Source: Defluviitaleaceae bacterium
GTDB lineage: Bacteria > Bacillota > Clostridia > Lachnospirales > WQUN01
DNA: 44,269 nucleotides
NCBI GenBank assembly: GCA_009786535.1
Contig: WQRX01000025.1
Location: 1-44,269, forward strand
Direction: 5' to 3'
Position 1 is the first letter of the stretch. Every line of letters starts with the position of its first letter. The notes under the pieces were generated by a model. That model searched no databases, was not told where the DNA came from, and saw nothing but the letters and a program-made list of their open reading frames with translations. Made by a program: the position numbers and the translations under genes. Positions 24,173 to 33,904 of this stretch are shown piece after piece.

Positions 24173-26608
24173 TCACCCCATCACTACCTTAACCTCATTT
24201 ACCGACCCCTCGCCCAAAATCGGCAGTAAATTCCCCTGTAAAACCGTGCCATTCAAGTAAATTTCCTTGATGCCTTTTTCAACGCCGTTGGGGTTTTCTA
24301 CGGTGATATTGTAGCGTGCGCCGCGGAACAAACGCGATACGGAAAAGCCCTTTATGTCGGCGGGCAGGCAAGGGTCTGCGCGCAAGCCGTCGTATTCCGG
24401 ACGAATGCCCAAAATGTACTGGGTAATGCTTACATACGTCCACGCAGCCGTACCCGTTAGCCATGAATTTTTGCCCTCACCATGGCGGGTTGCGTCCTTG
24501 CCCGCTATCATCTGACAGTATACGTAAGGCTCCATACGGCGCAGTTGGCTGTCGTCCTCGCGGTAGGCGGGACAAATTTTCTTATAGGTGTCAAAGGCAC
24601 GTGTACCGCGCCCTAAGCGGGTTTCGGCAATAGTAACCCACGGGTTATTGTGGCAGAAGATGCCCGCGTTTTCCTTGTACCCGGGCGGATAGGACGAAAT
24701 TTCGCCCAATTCTAAATGATATTCCTGGTAGGCGGGCTGTTGTAAGACAATACCGTAAGGCGTGTCTAAGTATTTTTCTACGGACTGCATGGCTTGCAGG
24801 GCGCGCCCGTCGTCTAACCCAACCCCCGCCATTACCGCAAAGCCGTTGGATTCTATGAAAATTTTGCCGTACTCGCACTCGTTGGAGCCGATTTTTTTGC
24901 CGTATGCATCATACGCGCGGATAAACCACTCCCCGTCCCAGCCGTGCCGTTTAATCACTTGAATCATGTTTTCGCATTCTTGTTCCGCGCGCTTTGCTTC
25001 CTCTTCGCGCCCGCTTCTGCGGCATAATTCCGCATATTCGGGGGCGGCAAAGGCGAAGATGGCGGCAATAAGCACGGACTCCGCCACGCCCGACTCGTAG
25101 TTTGCCGTGGTTTGGAAGCTTTCGCCGGGGGTTTTTGAAAAGCAGTTTAAATTCAAGCAGTCGTTCCAGTCCGCGCGGCCGATAAGGGGCAAGCCGTTGG
25201 GTCCTTTGTTTTCCAACGGGTGATTAAAGGATTTCTGTAAATGAACAAACAATGTATCGGCTAATACATCGTCGTTATCAAAGGGCACAATCTCGTCCAG
25301 AATCGTATAATCGCCCGTTTCCTTCACATATGCCGCAACGCCGAGGATAAGCCACAGCGGGTCGTCGTTAAAGCCCGAGCCAATTTCGTTATTACCGCGC
25401 TTGGTAAGGGGCTGGTACTGGTGGTATGCCGAACCATCGGGGAACTGCGTTGCCGCAATGTCTAAAATCCGCTCCCGCGCGCGCTCGGGTACGAGGTGTA
25501 CAAAGCCAAGCAAATCTTGGTTCGAATCGCGGAAGCCCATGCCCCGCCCAATGCCCGATTCGAAGTAAGACGCACTGCGCGACATATTAAATGTAACCAT
25601 ACATTGGTATTGATTCCAAACGCCTGCCATGCGCGCCATTTTTTTATCTTCCGCTTCTACGGTAAATTTACCAAGCAAGCCCGCCCAATACTCATGTAAC
25701 ACAGCAAGCGCTTTGTCCACGTCCGCAGAGGTTGCATACTTTGCAAGTAACGCATCGGCGGGTTTTTTATTAATTACGTGCAGCTTTTCCCATTTGTCCT
25801 CCTCGGGGTTTTCGCAATAGCCTAAAACGAATACATATTCTTTGCTTTCGCCTGCGTTTAGTTCCGCACAAATATGGTGCGAACCGATGGGCGCCCAACC
25901 ATGGGCAACGGAGTTTTTCGCCGTGCCCGCCGTGGGTACCGCGGGTGCTGCAAAGCCGTTGTACAAGCCCAGGAAGGTTTCCCTGTCTGTATCAAAGCCC
26001 ACGACTTCGGCATTTACTGCCCATACGGCGTAGTGGTTACGGCGCTCGCGGTATTCGGTTTTGTGATAAATGCGCGAACCGTGAACCTCCACTTCACCAA
26101 TGGAGAAGTTGCGCTGGAAATTGGTCATATCATCGTGGGCATTCCACAGGCAAAATTCAACGAACGAAAACATATTCACCGTTTTGGGTACGCTGCTTTC
26201 ATTTTTAAGCGTTACTTTGTGAATTTCGCAGGTATCCCCCATCGGCACAAACGAAGTTTGCGAAAAGGCAAGCCCGTTCTTCGCGGAAGAAATTTTGGAA
26301 TACCCCAGCCCGTGGCGGCATTCGTATTTATCCAGCTTCGACTGCATGGGCATCCACGTGGGCGCCCATGTTTCGCCGCCGTCGTTTAAATAAAAATAAC
26401 GCCCGCCCGCGTCGGCAGGGGCATTGTTATAGCGGTAACGGGTAAGGCGCAGCATTCGCGCATCGCGGTAAAAGCAATACCCCCCCGAAGTATTAGAAAA
26501 AAGCCCGAAAAACTCCTCGTTTCCAAGATAATTAATCCATGGGTAGGGCGTGTCGGGACGGGTAATAACATACTCCCGCGCGTTGTCGTCAAAAAAACCG
26601 TAAGACAT
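24173..26608 (-). CDS. GH94 cellobiose phosphorylase
   Basis: An 811-aa cytosolic glycoside phosphorylase without signal peptide. It phosphorolyses cellobiose to glucose 1-phosphate and glucose, saving ATP. The N-terminal beta-sandwich (about 1-280) begins [13 protein letters not shown], as in cellobiose phosphorylases. The helical barrel has [12 protein letters not shown] (354-365) at the substrate site and DWND (481-484), where Asp484 should be the general acid. The length equals that of characterised clostridial cellobiose phosphorylases. Laminaribiose or cellodextrin specificity cannot be wholly excluded. ATG follows GGGAGGAA. It is divergent from a GH10 gene through interleaved promoters. 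Confidence 0.92.
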   Translation of the reverse strand: MSYGFFDDNAREYVITRPDTPYPWINYLGNEEFFGLFSNTSGGYCFYRDARMLRLTRYRYNNAPADAGGRYFYLNDGGETWAPTWMPMQSKLDKYECRHGLGYSKISSAKNGLAFSQTSFVPMGDTCEIHKVTLKNESSVPKTVNMFSFVEFCLWNAHDDMTNFQRNFSIGEVEVHGSRIYHKTEYRERRNHYAVWAVNAEVVGFDTDRETFLGLYNGFAAPAVPTAGTAKNSVAHGWAPIGSHHICAELNAGESKEYVFVLGYCENPEEDKWEKLHVINKKPADALLAKYATSADVDKALAVLHEYWAGLLGKFTVEAEDKKMARMAGVWNQYQCMVTFNMSRSASYFESGIGRGMGFRDSNQDLLGFVHLVPERARERILDIAATQFPDGSAYHQYQPLTKRGNNEIGSGFNDDPLWLILGVAAYVKETGDYTILDEIVPFDNDDVLADTLFVHLQKSFNHPLENKGPNGLPLIGRADWNDCLNLNCFSKTPGESFQTTANYESGVAESVLIAAIFAFAAPEYAELCRRSGREEEAKRAEQECENMIQVIKRHGWDGEWFIRAYDAYGKKIGSNECEYGKIFIESNGFAVMAGVGLDDGRALQAMQSVEKYLDTPYGIVLQQPAYQEYHLELGEISSYPPGYKENAGIFCHNNPWVTIAETRLGRGTRAFDTYKKICPAYREDDSQLRRMEPYVYCQMIAGKDATRHGEGKNSWLTGTAAWTYVSITQYILGIRPEYDGLRADPCLPADIKGFSVSRLFRGARYNITVENPNGVEKGIKEIYLNGTVLQGNLLPILGEGSVNEVKVVMG

Positions 26609-26671
26609 AAAATTTCCTCCCTATGCGCAATTTTGGAAGCAGCCAAAACTGTCGCTTTTAAATATATAGTT

Positions 26672-26712
26672 TTGGTGGTATTCTTTTATACGCATTATAA
26701 ATATGCATACAA
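26672..26712. promoter_or_regulatory. Interleaved divergent promoters, GH94 (-) and GH10 (+)
   Basis: Plus strand: TTGGTG (26672-26677) and TATAAA (26696-26701), 18 apart. Minus strand: TTGTAT (26712-26707) and TATAAA (26690-26685), 16 apart. The two overlap face to face, so RNA polymerase cannot fill both at once. An imperfect palindrome TACGCAT...ATGCATA lies between the boxes and could bind a shared sugar-responsive regulator. Confidence 0.65.
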
Positions 26713-26734
26713 TAACTGGCAAGGAGTGATTTTT

Positions 26735-27901
26735 ATGAAGCATCGCACGGCTACGGCAACAATACATTTGCCTGCCGCAAACACCCCTGTAACGGTTACG
26801 CAAACCCGCCATGCTTTCCTGTTTGGCTGTGCGGAATTTTCTACTTTGCCCTACGTAAACGGCGAAATGCCCTCCGAAGAAGCGCAGGCAGCAAAAAAGC
26901 GCTTAGGGCACATGGCAGACCTTTTTAATCAAGTAACGCTGCCTTTTTACTGGGGGCGTTACGAGCCGCAGGAAGGCAAGCCCGACTTCACCCGCACGCA
27001 AAAAGCCGCACAATGGCTTGCCGACCAAGGAATGCTGTTAAAGGGGCATCCCTTATGCTGGCACACCGTATGTGCACCGTGGCTTTTGGAAAAAACAAAT
27101 GACGGAATTCTACAAACCCAGCTTGCGCGCATTACCCGCGATGTAAAAGCCTTCGAAGGGTTGATTAACGTATGGGACGTAATTAACGAAGCGGTGATTA
27201 TGCCCATTTTCGACAAGTACGACAACGCGCTCACCCGCATTTGCAAGGAACGCGGGCGCATCAAGCTCATCAAAGACATATTTAAAACAGCGCGGGAAGC
27301 AAACCCAACGGCAACATTGCTTATCAACGATTTTGATATGTCCGAAGCCTATGATATTTTGGTAGAGGGTGTGTTAGAGGCAGGCGTTTCCATAGATGCG
27401 ATTGGTCTGCAGTCCCATATGCACCAAGGCTGCTGGAGCAAAGAAAAATTGCATGACGTGCTGGAGCGGTTTTCCCGCTTTGGCTTACCGTTGCATTTTA
27501 CAGAAGTTTCGCTGGTTTCGGGCGAAATTATGCCCGCCGAAATTGTGGACCTAAACGACCACCAAGTGGATAAATGGGATTCTACCCCCGAGGGGGAAGC
27601 CCGCCAAGCGCAAGAGGTTTCGTGGTTTTACGAAACACTGTACGCCCACCCGCTGGTAGAAGCCATCACCTATTGGAGCTTTATGGACGGCTTATGGCTA
27701 AAAGCGCCTTCGGGCTTGCTGAATGTGCAAAGCGACCCCAAGCCCGCTTACAATGCCCTGCATGAGCGCATTAAAGGAAAGTGGTGGACCGCACCCCAAC
27801 AATCGGTTACCGACGAAAACGGCAATATTACCGTTACAGGCACCAAAGGCACGTACAACGCCAATATAAACGGCAAGGATATCCAATTTGAATTAAATTA
27901 A
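26735..27901 (+). CDS. GH10 endo-xylanase-family glycoside hydrolase, apparently cytosolic
   Basis: A 388-aa TIM-barrel hydrolase. The acid/base is Glu152 in WDVINEAV and the nucleophile Glu257 in HFTEVSL. GHPLCWHTVCAPWL carries the usual substrate-binding His and Trp. The C-terminal tail (about 345-388, DENGNITVTGTKGTYNAN) looks like a small beta element. There is no signal peptide, so it probably acts inside the cell on imported xylo-oligosaccharides. The start is ATG 26735 behind AAGGAGTG; the longer frame upstream has no binding site. GH94 lies divergently and KDPG aldolase follows. Confidence 0.88.
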   Translation: MKHRTATATIHLPAANTPVTVTQTRHAFLFGCAEFSTLPYVNGEMPSEEAQAAKKRLGHMADLFNQVTLPFYWGRYEPQEGKPDFTRTQKAAQWLADQGMLLKGHPLCWHTVCAPWLLEKTNDGILQTQLARITRDVKAFEGLINVWDVINEAVIMPIFDKYDNALTRICKERGRIKLIKDIFKTAREANPTATLLINDFDMSEAYDILVEGVLEAGVSIDAIGLQSHMHQGCWSKEKLHDVLERFSRFGLPLHFTEVSLVSGEIMPAEIVDLNDHQVDKWDSTPEGEARQAQEVSWFYETLYAHPLVEAITYWSFMDGLWLKAPSGLLNVQSDPKPAYNALHERIKGKWWTAPQQSVTDENGNITVTGTKGTYNANINGKDIQFELN

Positions 27902-27976
27902 CAGTGCAAAATACGCATTGATTTTTGCGCACCCCTTTGCAAGAATAATCCGCGCAAGCGAGAATGGAGAAACATA

Positions 27977-28603
27977 ATGAGTACTATGTTTGAAAAATTG
28001 GCGCAATTGCGTATTGTGCCCGTTATCACTTTGCACGATGCGGCAAAAGCCGCTCCGCTGGCAAAAGCGTTAATTGACGGCGGTCTGCCCTGTGCCGAGG
28101 TAACCTTTCGCACCGCCGCCGCCGCCGAAGGGATTAAGAACATGGTCGCCGCCTATCCCGAAATTTTGGTAGGCGCGGGTACAATTTTAACCCCCGAGCA
28201 AGCCGACAAAGCCGTAGCGGCAGGGGCAAAATTTATTGTAGCTCCGGGGCTTAACCCCGAAGTGGTGCGCCACTGTCAAAAAATCGGCGTTCCCGTACTT
28301 CCGGGAATTATGACGCCAAGCGAATTAGAGCAGGGGCTCTCCCTTGGGCTTACGCATTTAAAATTTTTCCCTGCGGGGGCGGCGGGGGGCGCTGCAATGC
28401 TGCGTGCGCTTAGCGCACCCTATGGCGCGGTCAAATTTATGCCGACGGGGGGCGTAACCTCCGAAAACTTGCAGGACTATTTATCCATAAAAAGCGTATT
28501 CGCCTGCGGCGGAAGCTGGATGGTAAAAGAGGACTTGCTCGCCAACGATAATTTTGAAGAAATTACGCGCCTAACGCGTGAAGCGGTGGCAGCGCTAAAA
28601 TAA
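27977..28603 (+). CDS. eda: KDPG/KHG aldolase
   Basis: A 208-aa class I aldolase that splits 2-keto-3-deoxy-6-phosphogluconate (and 4-hydroxy-2-oxoglutarate) to pyruvate plus glyceraldehyde 3-phosphate (or glyoxylate). Catalytic residues are Glu41 and Arg45 in AEVTFRT, and the Schiff-base Lys129 in HLKFFPA. PTGGV and GGSWMV form the phosphate site. Length is normal. It starts with ATG behind ATGGAG, 75 bases after GH10 in the same direction, which suggests uronic acid from xylan or pectin as the source. No KDG kinase is nearby. Confidence 0.95.
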   Translation: MSTMFEKLAQLRIVPVITLHDAAKAAPLAKALIDGGLPCAEVTFRTAAAAEGIKNMVAAYPEILVGAGTILTPEQADKAVAAGAKFIVAPGLNPEVVRHCQKIGVPVLPGIMTPSELEQGLSLGLTHLKFFPAGAAGGAAMLRALSAPYGAVKFMPTGGVTSENLQDYLSIKSVFACGGSWMVKEDLLANDNFEEITRLTREAVAALK

Positions 28604-28623
28604 CAATTTAGGGAGCGGTTATT

Positions 28624-30294
28624 ATGCCTGCGGTATTATTGCTTTGTTGTATTTTTATGCTGGGGGGCAATACGCAAGATGCGCCCGACATTGTGCAAAA
28701 CGGTGCCGCACAAACCCTTACCGCAGGCTGGCATATACTCACAGGCGGTACGCAAACCAACCCTATTACAACCAATACGCTTACCATAGAAGGCGAAGTG
28801 CATCTTGTTTTAGCAGAAGGAAGCAATTGGAGAATTAACGGCGGTATCCGTGTAACGGCGGGTAACGCCTTACATATTCATACGCAGTGCAGCACAAATA
28901 TAGGACGGCTTACCGCGCAAATTCCTGTGTGGGACAGCGGGGCAGGCATTGGCGGCGGTAACGGAATGCCCGTAAGCCCAAATGCGGGCAAAATTGTCAT
29001 TAACGGCGGGCATATTACGGCTACAGGCGGTCTTTTTTCTGCGGGTATCGGCGGCGGAAACGAAGGCAACGGCGGCACGGTAATTATCAACGGCGGCGAA
29101 GTAATTGCCACAGGCGGAAATGACGGGTCGGGCATTGGCGGCGGGCGTGTGGATATGGCGCCCCAACCACCAACCACAGGCGGCGGCACCATAATTATTA
29201 CAAACGGCGTTGTTACTGCACGGGGTGCGCGTTATGGAACAGGGCTGGACGAAACACAGCAGCCCGCGCAAATCACGGGCGGTGTAATCACCATTACCGA
29301 CGGCGCAAATGTACCCAATACAGGCGGGCAGCCCGTTTGGCGCTTTCCTGTTTCCTTTGCCGTATCTACGGCAACAGAAAACGGCATTACCGCAACCGCC
29401 GCCGTATGTACACCCGTACCTGCCGCAGGCACAACCGTAGAAATTACAATGCACCTGCAAGGCACAGCCCATACAGCGGGCACACACGAGGTGGAAATTA
29501 CAAGCGCACAGCCCCTTGCCCCCAACAACGCGGTATTCCACGCCGTAACCGCAGGGGAAGTGCTATCAAGCACTTATACTTTAACCTTCACAATGCCCGC
29601 ATACGCCGTGAATGACATCGCGGTACAACATGCCTTCACCGCATACCAACCGCAAATACCCGAGCCGGAGCCAAAACCCGAACCTACTCCGGAACCACCC
29701 CCCGCGCCAAAACCGGAACCTTCGCCCGAGCCTACCCCCGAACCGGAGCCTACCCCCGAACCGGACCTCACGCCGAAACCTTCCCCTGAACCGGAACCCG
29801 AACCCACGCCTTCCCCTACCCCACAACCTACGCCGCCGCAATCTAACGAACCCACACCCGAGCCTTCTCCGCCGCCTGCCTCCTCTCCGCAACCCACGCC
29901 GCCGCCAATCACCATCACCCGGCTAACCCAAGACCAACTTAGCCGCCTAACGGAAGCCCAACGCAACGCACTCCAATACGGCGACGCCGTTTTCTATATC
30001 CGCAGGCAAGGCACAGCCCATAACACAATTACCGTGACCCTTCCTTTTAATGGACCGTTTCCTGCGGCAGTATGGTATTTAAGCGCGCAGGGTATTCTGT
30101 ACGCGCGCCCAAGCACATACTGCCCCGTAACCCAAACCGTCACCTTCACTACGCCGCATTTATCCTTTTACATTGTACGCGCCAAGGCAGAAGAGCCCGC
30201 TCATTTCTCTTTACTTATGTACCGTTTCAACCCATTCAAAACAAAGACCCAAGCCATAGAATACACCCTGGCGCGGCTGGCGGGGGAAATTTAA
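28624..30294 (+). CDS. Exported glycine-rich beta-repeat protein with Pro/Glu linker
   Basis: A 556-aa protein. It has a short hydrophobic N-terminus (about 1-15, [11 protein letters not shown]), perhaps a signal peptide, though without basic n-region. Residues about 95-245 repeat a strand-turn unit: [15 protein letters not shown], then [21 protein letters not shown], then SGIGGG. This is a right-handed beta-helix-like pattern found in clostridial surface proteins. A beta domain (about 250-340) is followed by a PEP/TPEP-rich linker (about 345-435) typical of wall-spanning segments. A C-terminal domain (about 440-556) has [20 protein letters not shown]. The start follows GGGAG. The last four bases overlap the convergent M50 gene. 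Function is probably cell-surface adhesion or glycan binding. Confidence 0.75.
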   Translation: MPAVLLLCCIFMLGGNTQDAPDIVQNGAAQTLTAGWHILTGGTQTNPITTNTLTIEGEVHLVLAEGSNWRINGGIRVTAGNALHIHTQCSTNIGRLTAQIPVWDSGAGIGGGNGMPVSPNAGKIVINGGHITATGGLFSAGIGGGNEGNGGTVIINGGEVIATGGNDGSGIGGGRVDMAPQPPTTGGGTIIITNGVVTARGARYGTGLDETQQPAQITGGVITITDGANVPNTGGQPVWRFPVSFAVSTATENGITATAAVCTPVPAAGTTVEITMHLQGTAHTAGTHEVEITSAQPLAPNNAVFHAVTAGEVLSSTYTLTFTMPAYAVNDIAVQHAFTAYQPQIPEPEPKPEPTPEPPPAPKPEPSPEPTPEPEPTPEPDLTPKPSPEPEPEPTPSPTPQPTPPQSNEPTPEPSPPPASSPQPTPPPITITRLTQDQLSRLTEAQRNALQYGDAVFYIRRQGTAHNTITVTLPFNGPFPAAVWYLSAQGILYARPSTYCPVTQTVTFTTPHLSFYIVRAKAEEPAHFSLLMYRFNPFKTKTQAIEYTLARLAGEI

Positions 30295-31436
30295 GCCCCC
30301 TTCTCCCGTACCAGCGCCACCAGTGCGCGTTCGCCCGCGACCTCACCCTCGAAAGGCGTGTGCATACAAGCCCTTTCGAAAGCGGCGAGGGCTTTTTCGG
30401 CTTCTGCCTCATCTCTGCGGTATAGCTTGTGGTAAGCGTACAATAACCGCTGCTTCGAAGCATGGGACGCCAGCGCCTTTACATGCGCCTCCATTTCTTT
30501 ATTGTATAACGCTTCAATTTCATCATTACGGCATTCGTCTATGAGCTCGTGAAAAAGCAGTTCCGACTTTAACTCGGTTTTGTACATCTCCAGCATTTGC
30601 CCCGCGTCGGCGAGCACATCACGGGCGTAGGCGCGCGCCTCGTCAATTTCGCCTTTATCCAGCAAATAATTGTGGCGGAAGGTTGCGACAAAACCCCACA
30701 ATGTGCCCTTTCCAAGCTCATCTAAGCCCCATTCCTCGGGCATATCGCAGGGGCGCACCCCCTGCGTAATTAGCGCGGCAAATTTTAGCTGTATCCACAA
30801 AGCGCGGCGCGCCTGCGCATCCTTTAAGCAAGTGAGCAAATTGCGCCCGTCGTTGGTGATGCCCCCAATTTTCATAGGAATTAAATTAATCAGCCCCAAA
30901 ATAACGCCCAAAATTGCAAGGATATTAAGCAAAAGCGACGGCAAACCTGCGGTAAAATAACCTATTGCAAAAAAAACAGCACTGGATAATAAATTGGCAA
31001 GCCCGCCGCCTAAATTGTATAAGACGAAGGGGAATTGACTATCCTCGCCCATTTCGGGCGGAGACATAAGGCATTGCCCGTCCGTACCGCCCAAGGCATA
31101 CTTTTTACGCAAAAGCTTGCCGTTTTTATTAATAATCGTAAAGCTGCGTACGCGGAAGGAAATAAAGCCGTATCCGCTCAGCTTTCCGCAAATTAAATGC
31201 CCCGCTTCGTGGACAATAATGTGAAAATACACCCCACCCATTACGGTGAAGAATACCGCCACTAAATGTACAAACAACCCTGCAATGCCAAGAGGCTCAG
31301 GTATGTAAGGCATATCGGCAAGCCCACCGGCGGGCGTATTGCTCAAGCCCGCCAAACGAACGCCGATAATACCCAATGCCCCGCCAATAATAAAGGGCAT
31401 GAGGAAAATAATAATTTTTTTTAGTTTTTTACCCAT
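30291..31436 (-). CDS. Membrane metallopeptidase of the M50 (site-2 protease-like) family
   Basis: A 381-aa membrane protein. Hydrophobic segments lie at about 10-30, 50-75, 140-160 and 165-190. The zinc motif HEAGH (76-80) sits in the second segment. The probable third ligand is the Asp of ITNDGRNL, in the position of NPxDG. This is the M50 pattern, cleaving substrates within the membrane. The C-terminal 170 residues are soluble and helical, with a tetratricopeptide-like look. Its ATG overlaps the S41 gene stop (TAATG), so the two proteases are translationally coupled. Substrates are unknown; the ABC-permease operon is next upstream. Confidence 0.85.
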   Translation of the reverse strand: MGKKLKKIIIFLMPFIIGGALGIIGVRLAGLSNTPAGGLADMPYIPEPLGIAGLFVHLVAVFFTVMGGVYFHIIVHEAGHLICGKLSGYGFISFRVRSFTIINKNGKLLRKKYALGGTDGQCLMSPPEMGEDSQFPFVLYNLGGGLANLLSSAVFFAIGYFTAGLPSLLLNILAILGVILGLINLIPMKIGGITNDGRNLLTCLKDAQARRALWIQLKFAALITQGVRPCDMPEEWGLDELGKGTLWGFVATFRHNYLLDKGEIDEARAYARDVLADAGQMLEMYKTELKSELLFHELIDECRNDEIEALYNKEMEAHVKALASHASKQRLLYAYHKLYRRDEAEAEKALAAFERACMHTPFEGEVAGERALVALVREKGA

Positions 31437-33076
31437 TAAAACTCATCCGACAAAATGTAGACGAGTGCGGTTTGCAGCGCATCCATACCGTCAAAGTTGC
31501 GGATATTGGGCGTAAGCCCGTAAAATTCCAGCGAGCGTCCGTAATCATCGGTCATGTAGCCAATGTCGGTGCGCCAAATAATACCCGTGTTGGGGAGTGC
31601 AACATACACGTGGGTTGCGCCCATTATGCGGGAGGTATTTTCCCCCACAACGGTAGCAAAGCCCGTGCTTAACGCAAGCCCCGTAATCGTATTTGCGGCG
31701 GAAGCGGTACCGCTGTCCACCAAAATCCAAATTTCGCCCGTAAAGCCTACCGCATCTTCGCAGGGGAAGAAAACGGAGCGCGAAACAGTTACATATTCCA
31801 AGCGTTCAAGGTCACTTTCATTAAATTCCGTCATATTGCGTTGAGCAATAAATTCCCGCGCGGGCAGGATATATACCTCGGTGTAATCCTCCAGCCCTGC
31901 GGAAGCGGCGTTGTATTCAATGGTTTCGACTAAGGTCTGCATCATGGTAACGGCGGCACTGCCTGCGGCAAAAAATTCGAAGCCTACGGTTTCCAGCGGC
32001 TCGTTAATTAAACGGCGCAGCAGCAATTGAATGGGGTAGCTCATTTCGCCGCCCCAGTTACCGCGCAGGTCAATGATAAGATGGTCATAATCGCGCACGG
32101 CTTGGAGGAAGGGTAAAATAATTGCATCGTCGTATTCCTGGTCGGACCAAAAATTATTGATATGCATATACGCAATATTTACATCATCCTCTTGCAGGCG
32201 CTCGGTGGTAATGTTGCCGGGTACGATGGGTAAAATCGCGTCGTCTGCATCAAGGTCAACTTCAATTGCGCCGTAAAACCAGCGCGCAGCAGGGTGTGCA
32301 AAGGTGGCATGACGTAATGCAACAAAGGGGTTGCGCGTTTCCGCCTCGGCAAGCTGGTGCATTGCGCGGGCGTGGCTGGTATACATGGTCGTATAATAGT
32401 CCAGCGATACGGCGGAAAGATGCCCAATGCCCATCAAATGCGGGGCAAAGCTCCACGTAAGCAGTGCGAATAAATAATTCGCCGCCAGCGCGCGGGGGTC
32501 GTCCCCTTCGTGTATCGGGAAGAAGGTACGCATCAACGCTTCGTCCAAAATCATTAGGGGATAGGGCTCCATATCGTAGATAAATTCTTCAAAATCGGCG
32601 ACGAACTCGGCAAAATCAATTCCAAGCCCGCGGGTGATAATGCTGTCCCATGGAGAATTTTCCAAGATAAAGCGCACCATATATTGGAAGTCGTACAGCA
32701 CCATGTCGCGCGCTTCCTCGGTAAGCTCAAATAATAGCTGTGCCGCAACGTTGGCGGCGGCAAACATCATTTCGGCGCTGACGAGGGGTATCCACGTTAC
32801 GCCTTCTTCAATAAAGCCGCTTACATTCTCTACCAATTCGCCCAGCTGAATGCTAAAAAACGAATTGTCGATAAAGTACATGGTTACGGTTTGTTCCTGC
32901 GCGTCCCACACCACGGTTGCGTTGTGGGCTTCGGCTACTTGACGCAGGGGTACATAGGTTGTGCCGCCCTCTTCCCGTTGGGGAATGCCGTCAAACGGGC
33001 TGGCGAAGGCAACCACGGGCAGCGCAACGGCTACCGCGAGCAGTAGCGCCAGCATTCTTGCTAAGTACTTTTTCAT
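31436..33076 (-). CDS. Exported S41-family peptidase with copper-amine-oxidase-like N-terminal domain
   Basis: A 546-aa protein. It has a signal peptide (about 1-24, AFA), then a domain (about 30-90) with GGTTYVPLRQVAEAHNATVVWD and QTVTMYF, the copper amine oxidase N-terminal-like fold used as a wall-associated module in Clostridia. A helical region follows (about 95-260). The S41 catalytic domain has LIIDLRGNWGGE and the nucleophile serine region VDSGTASAANTI, then GENTSRIMGA. Such proteases degrade tails of exported proteins. The start 33076 has AAGGAG six bases upstream; ATG 33100 has none. It heads the S41-M50 operon, with a palindrome at its promoter. Confidence 0.88.
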   Translation of the reverse strand: MKKYLARMLALLLAVAVALPVVAFASPFDGIPQREEGGTTYVPLRQVAEAHNATVVWDAQEQTVTMYFIDNSFFSIQLGELVENVSGFIEEGVTWIPLVSAEMMFAAANVAAQLLFELTEEARDMVLYDFQYMVRFILENSPWDSIITRGLGIDFAEFVADFEEFIYDMEPYPLMILDEALMRTFFPIHEGDDPRALAANYLFALLTWSFAPHLMGIGHLSAVSLDYYTTMYTSHARAMHQLAEAETRNPFVALRHATFAHPAARWFYGAIEVDLDADDAILPIVPGNITTERLQEDDVNIAYMHINNFWSDQEYDDAIILPFLQAVRDYDHLIIDLRGNWGGEMSYPIQLLLRRLINEPLETVGFEFFAAGSAAVTMMQTLVETIEYNAASAGLEDYTEVYILPAREFIAQRNMTEFNESDLERLEYVTVSRSVFFPCEDAVGFTGEIWILVDSGTASAANTITGLALSTGFATVVGENTSRIMGATHVYVALPNTGIIWRTDIGYMTDDYGRSLEFYGLTPNIRNFDGMDALQTALVYILSDEF

Positions 33077-33091
33077 TTCATGCTCCTTTTT

Positions 33092-33137
33092 GAATCCCAC
33101 AGGGATTCGATTATTTTACTCATTTAAGATAACACAA
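33092..33137 (-). promoter_or_regulatory. Promoter and candidate operator of the S41-M50 operon
   Basis: On the minus strand TTGTGT (33137-33132) and AATAAT (33115-33110) are 16 bases apart. A perfect palindrome GAATCCC-TGT-GGGATTC (33108-33092) begins one base past the -10 box, over the likely transcription start, a good place for a repressor. A 5' mRNA hairpin is the alternative. Confidence 0.55.
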
Positions 33138-33157
33138 TTGCTACAAATCCGCTAGCT

Positions 33158-33904
33158 TTATTCCGGAAAATCCCCTTGTATTTCCGCCTTATTATCGTAT
33201 ATCCGGCACGCCAACCCCCATATGGGCAGGGGAAGAAGGGTTACGACGATAATAATAGCCATACGCAAAATGCCTTCCGCGCCATAATTTGCCATTTCGT
33301 ATACGCGAGGCAAAAAGTACAGTATCGTACCCACGGAAACACCTACAAACAATGCAGATAAAACGGGTAAGAATACCGAAATCATTTTTCTTTTAAATAA
33401 TAAACGTTCTGCGGCGGCGTTTAGAAAGAAGACGGCAGGCATCATAAACGCAGCGGGGTGTAAAACGCCCAAAAATAACCCAAACGGGATACGGCGAAAT
33501 AAATTTACTTGACCCTCCAAGAATATGGCGAAGCTAAAGCCTTCCAAGCCCAGCCGAATATGCGCCATTTCCGCAAGGTGTACCAGCGCCCAAAATAACA
33601 TTGCAATGCCGATATTTACCAGCGTACGTACAACGGCGAATACCGTTGATTTTCGCCCACTTAAGCGTTCCCCCAAGCGGGATTTTTTGCTGTAACCTTC
33701 GGTTACGACATAGGGATAAAATATAAATACCGCCAGTGCGCCAATGCTTACCGCCATATACATACCCCACAAAATTTGCCCGCCCGTTTCCACCAAAAAA
33801 GATATACCCCAAAGCACACAACACAGCGCAAGCAATAAAAGAAACGGGATACGCAAATGGCGGTAGCTCATGTAGGCTTCCCATTTAAACGTAGCGCGCC
33901 ACAT
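33158..33904 (-). CDS. ABC-2-type permease-like membrane protein (KWE motif), third of three
   Basis: A 248-aa membrane protein with about six hydrophobic segments. The N-terminus MWRATFKWEAY shares the LKWE-type motif of the two preceding permeases. The rest diverges from them and has a large loop around KSRLGERLSGRKS. The start is ATG 33904 behind GGAGGTGA, overlapping the stop of the gene upstream (TAATG); a longer frame to 34051 has no binding site. It is last in the GntR-ABC operon and probably part of the exporter. Substrate is unknown. Confidence 0.75.
   Translation of the reverse strand: MWRATFKWEAYMSYRHLRIPFLLLLALCCVLWGISFLVETGGQILWGMYMAVSIGALAVFIFYPYVVTEGYSKKSRLGERLSGRKSTVFAVVRTLVNIGIAMLFWALVHLAEMAHIRLGLEGFSFAIFLEGQVNLFRRIPFGLFLGVLHPAAFMMPAVFFLNAAAERLLFKRKMISVFLPVLSALFVGVSVGTILYFLPRVYEMANYGAEGILRMAIIIVVTLLPLPIWGLACRIYDNKAEIQGDFPE

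Noticed and set aside
26633..26734. N-terminal extension of GH10 that looks like a membrane anchor
   Set aside because: It lies across the promoter region and has no ribosome site; ATG 26735 follows AAGGAGTG.
29574..29966. Open frames overlapping the Pro/Glu-rich linker, in other frames and strand
   Set aside because: The translations are simple Arg/Gly or Ser/Gly repeats caused by the repetitive linker DNA.
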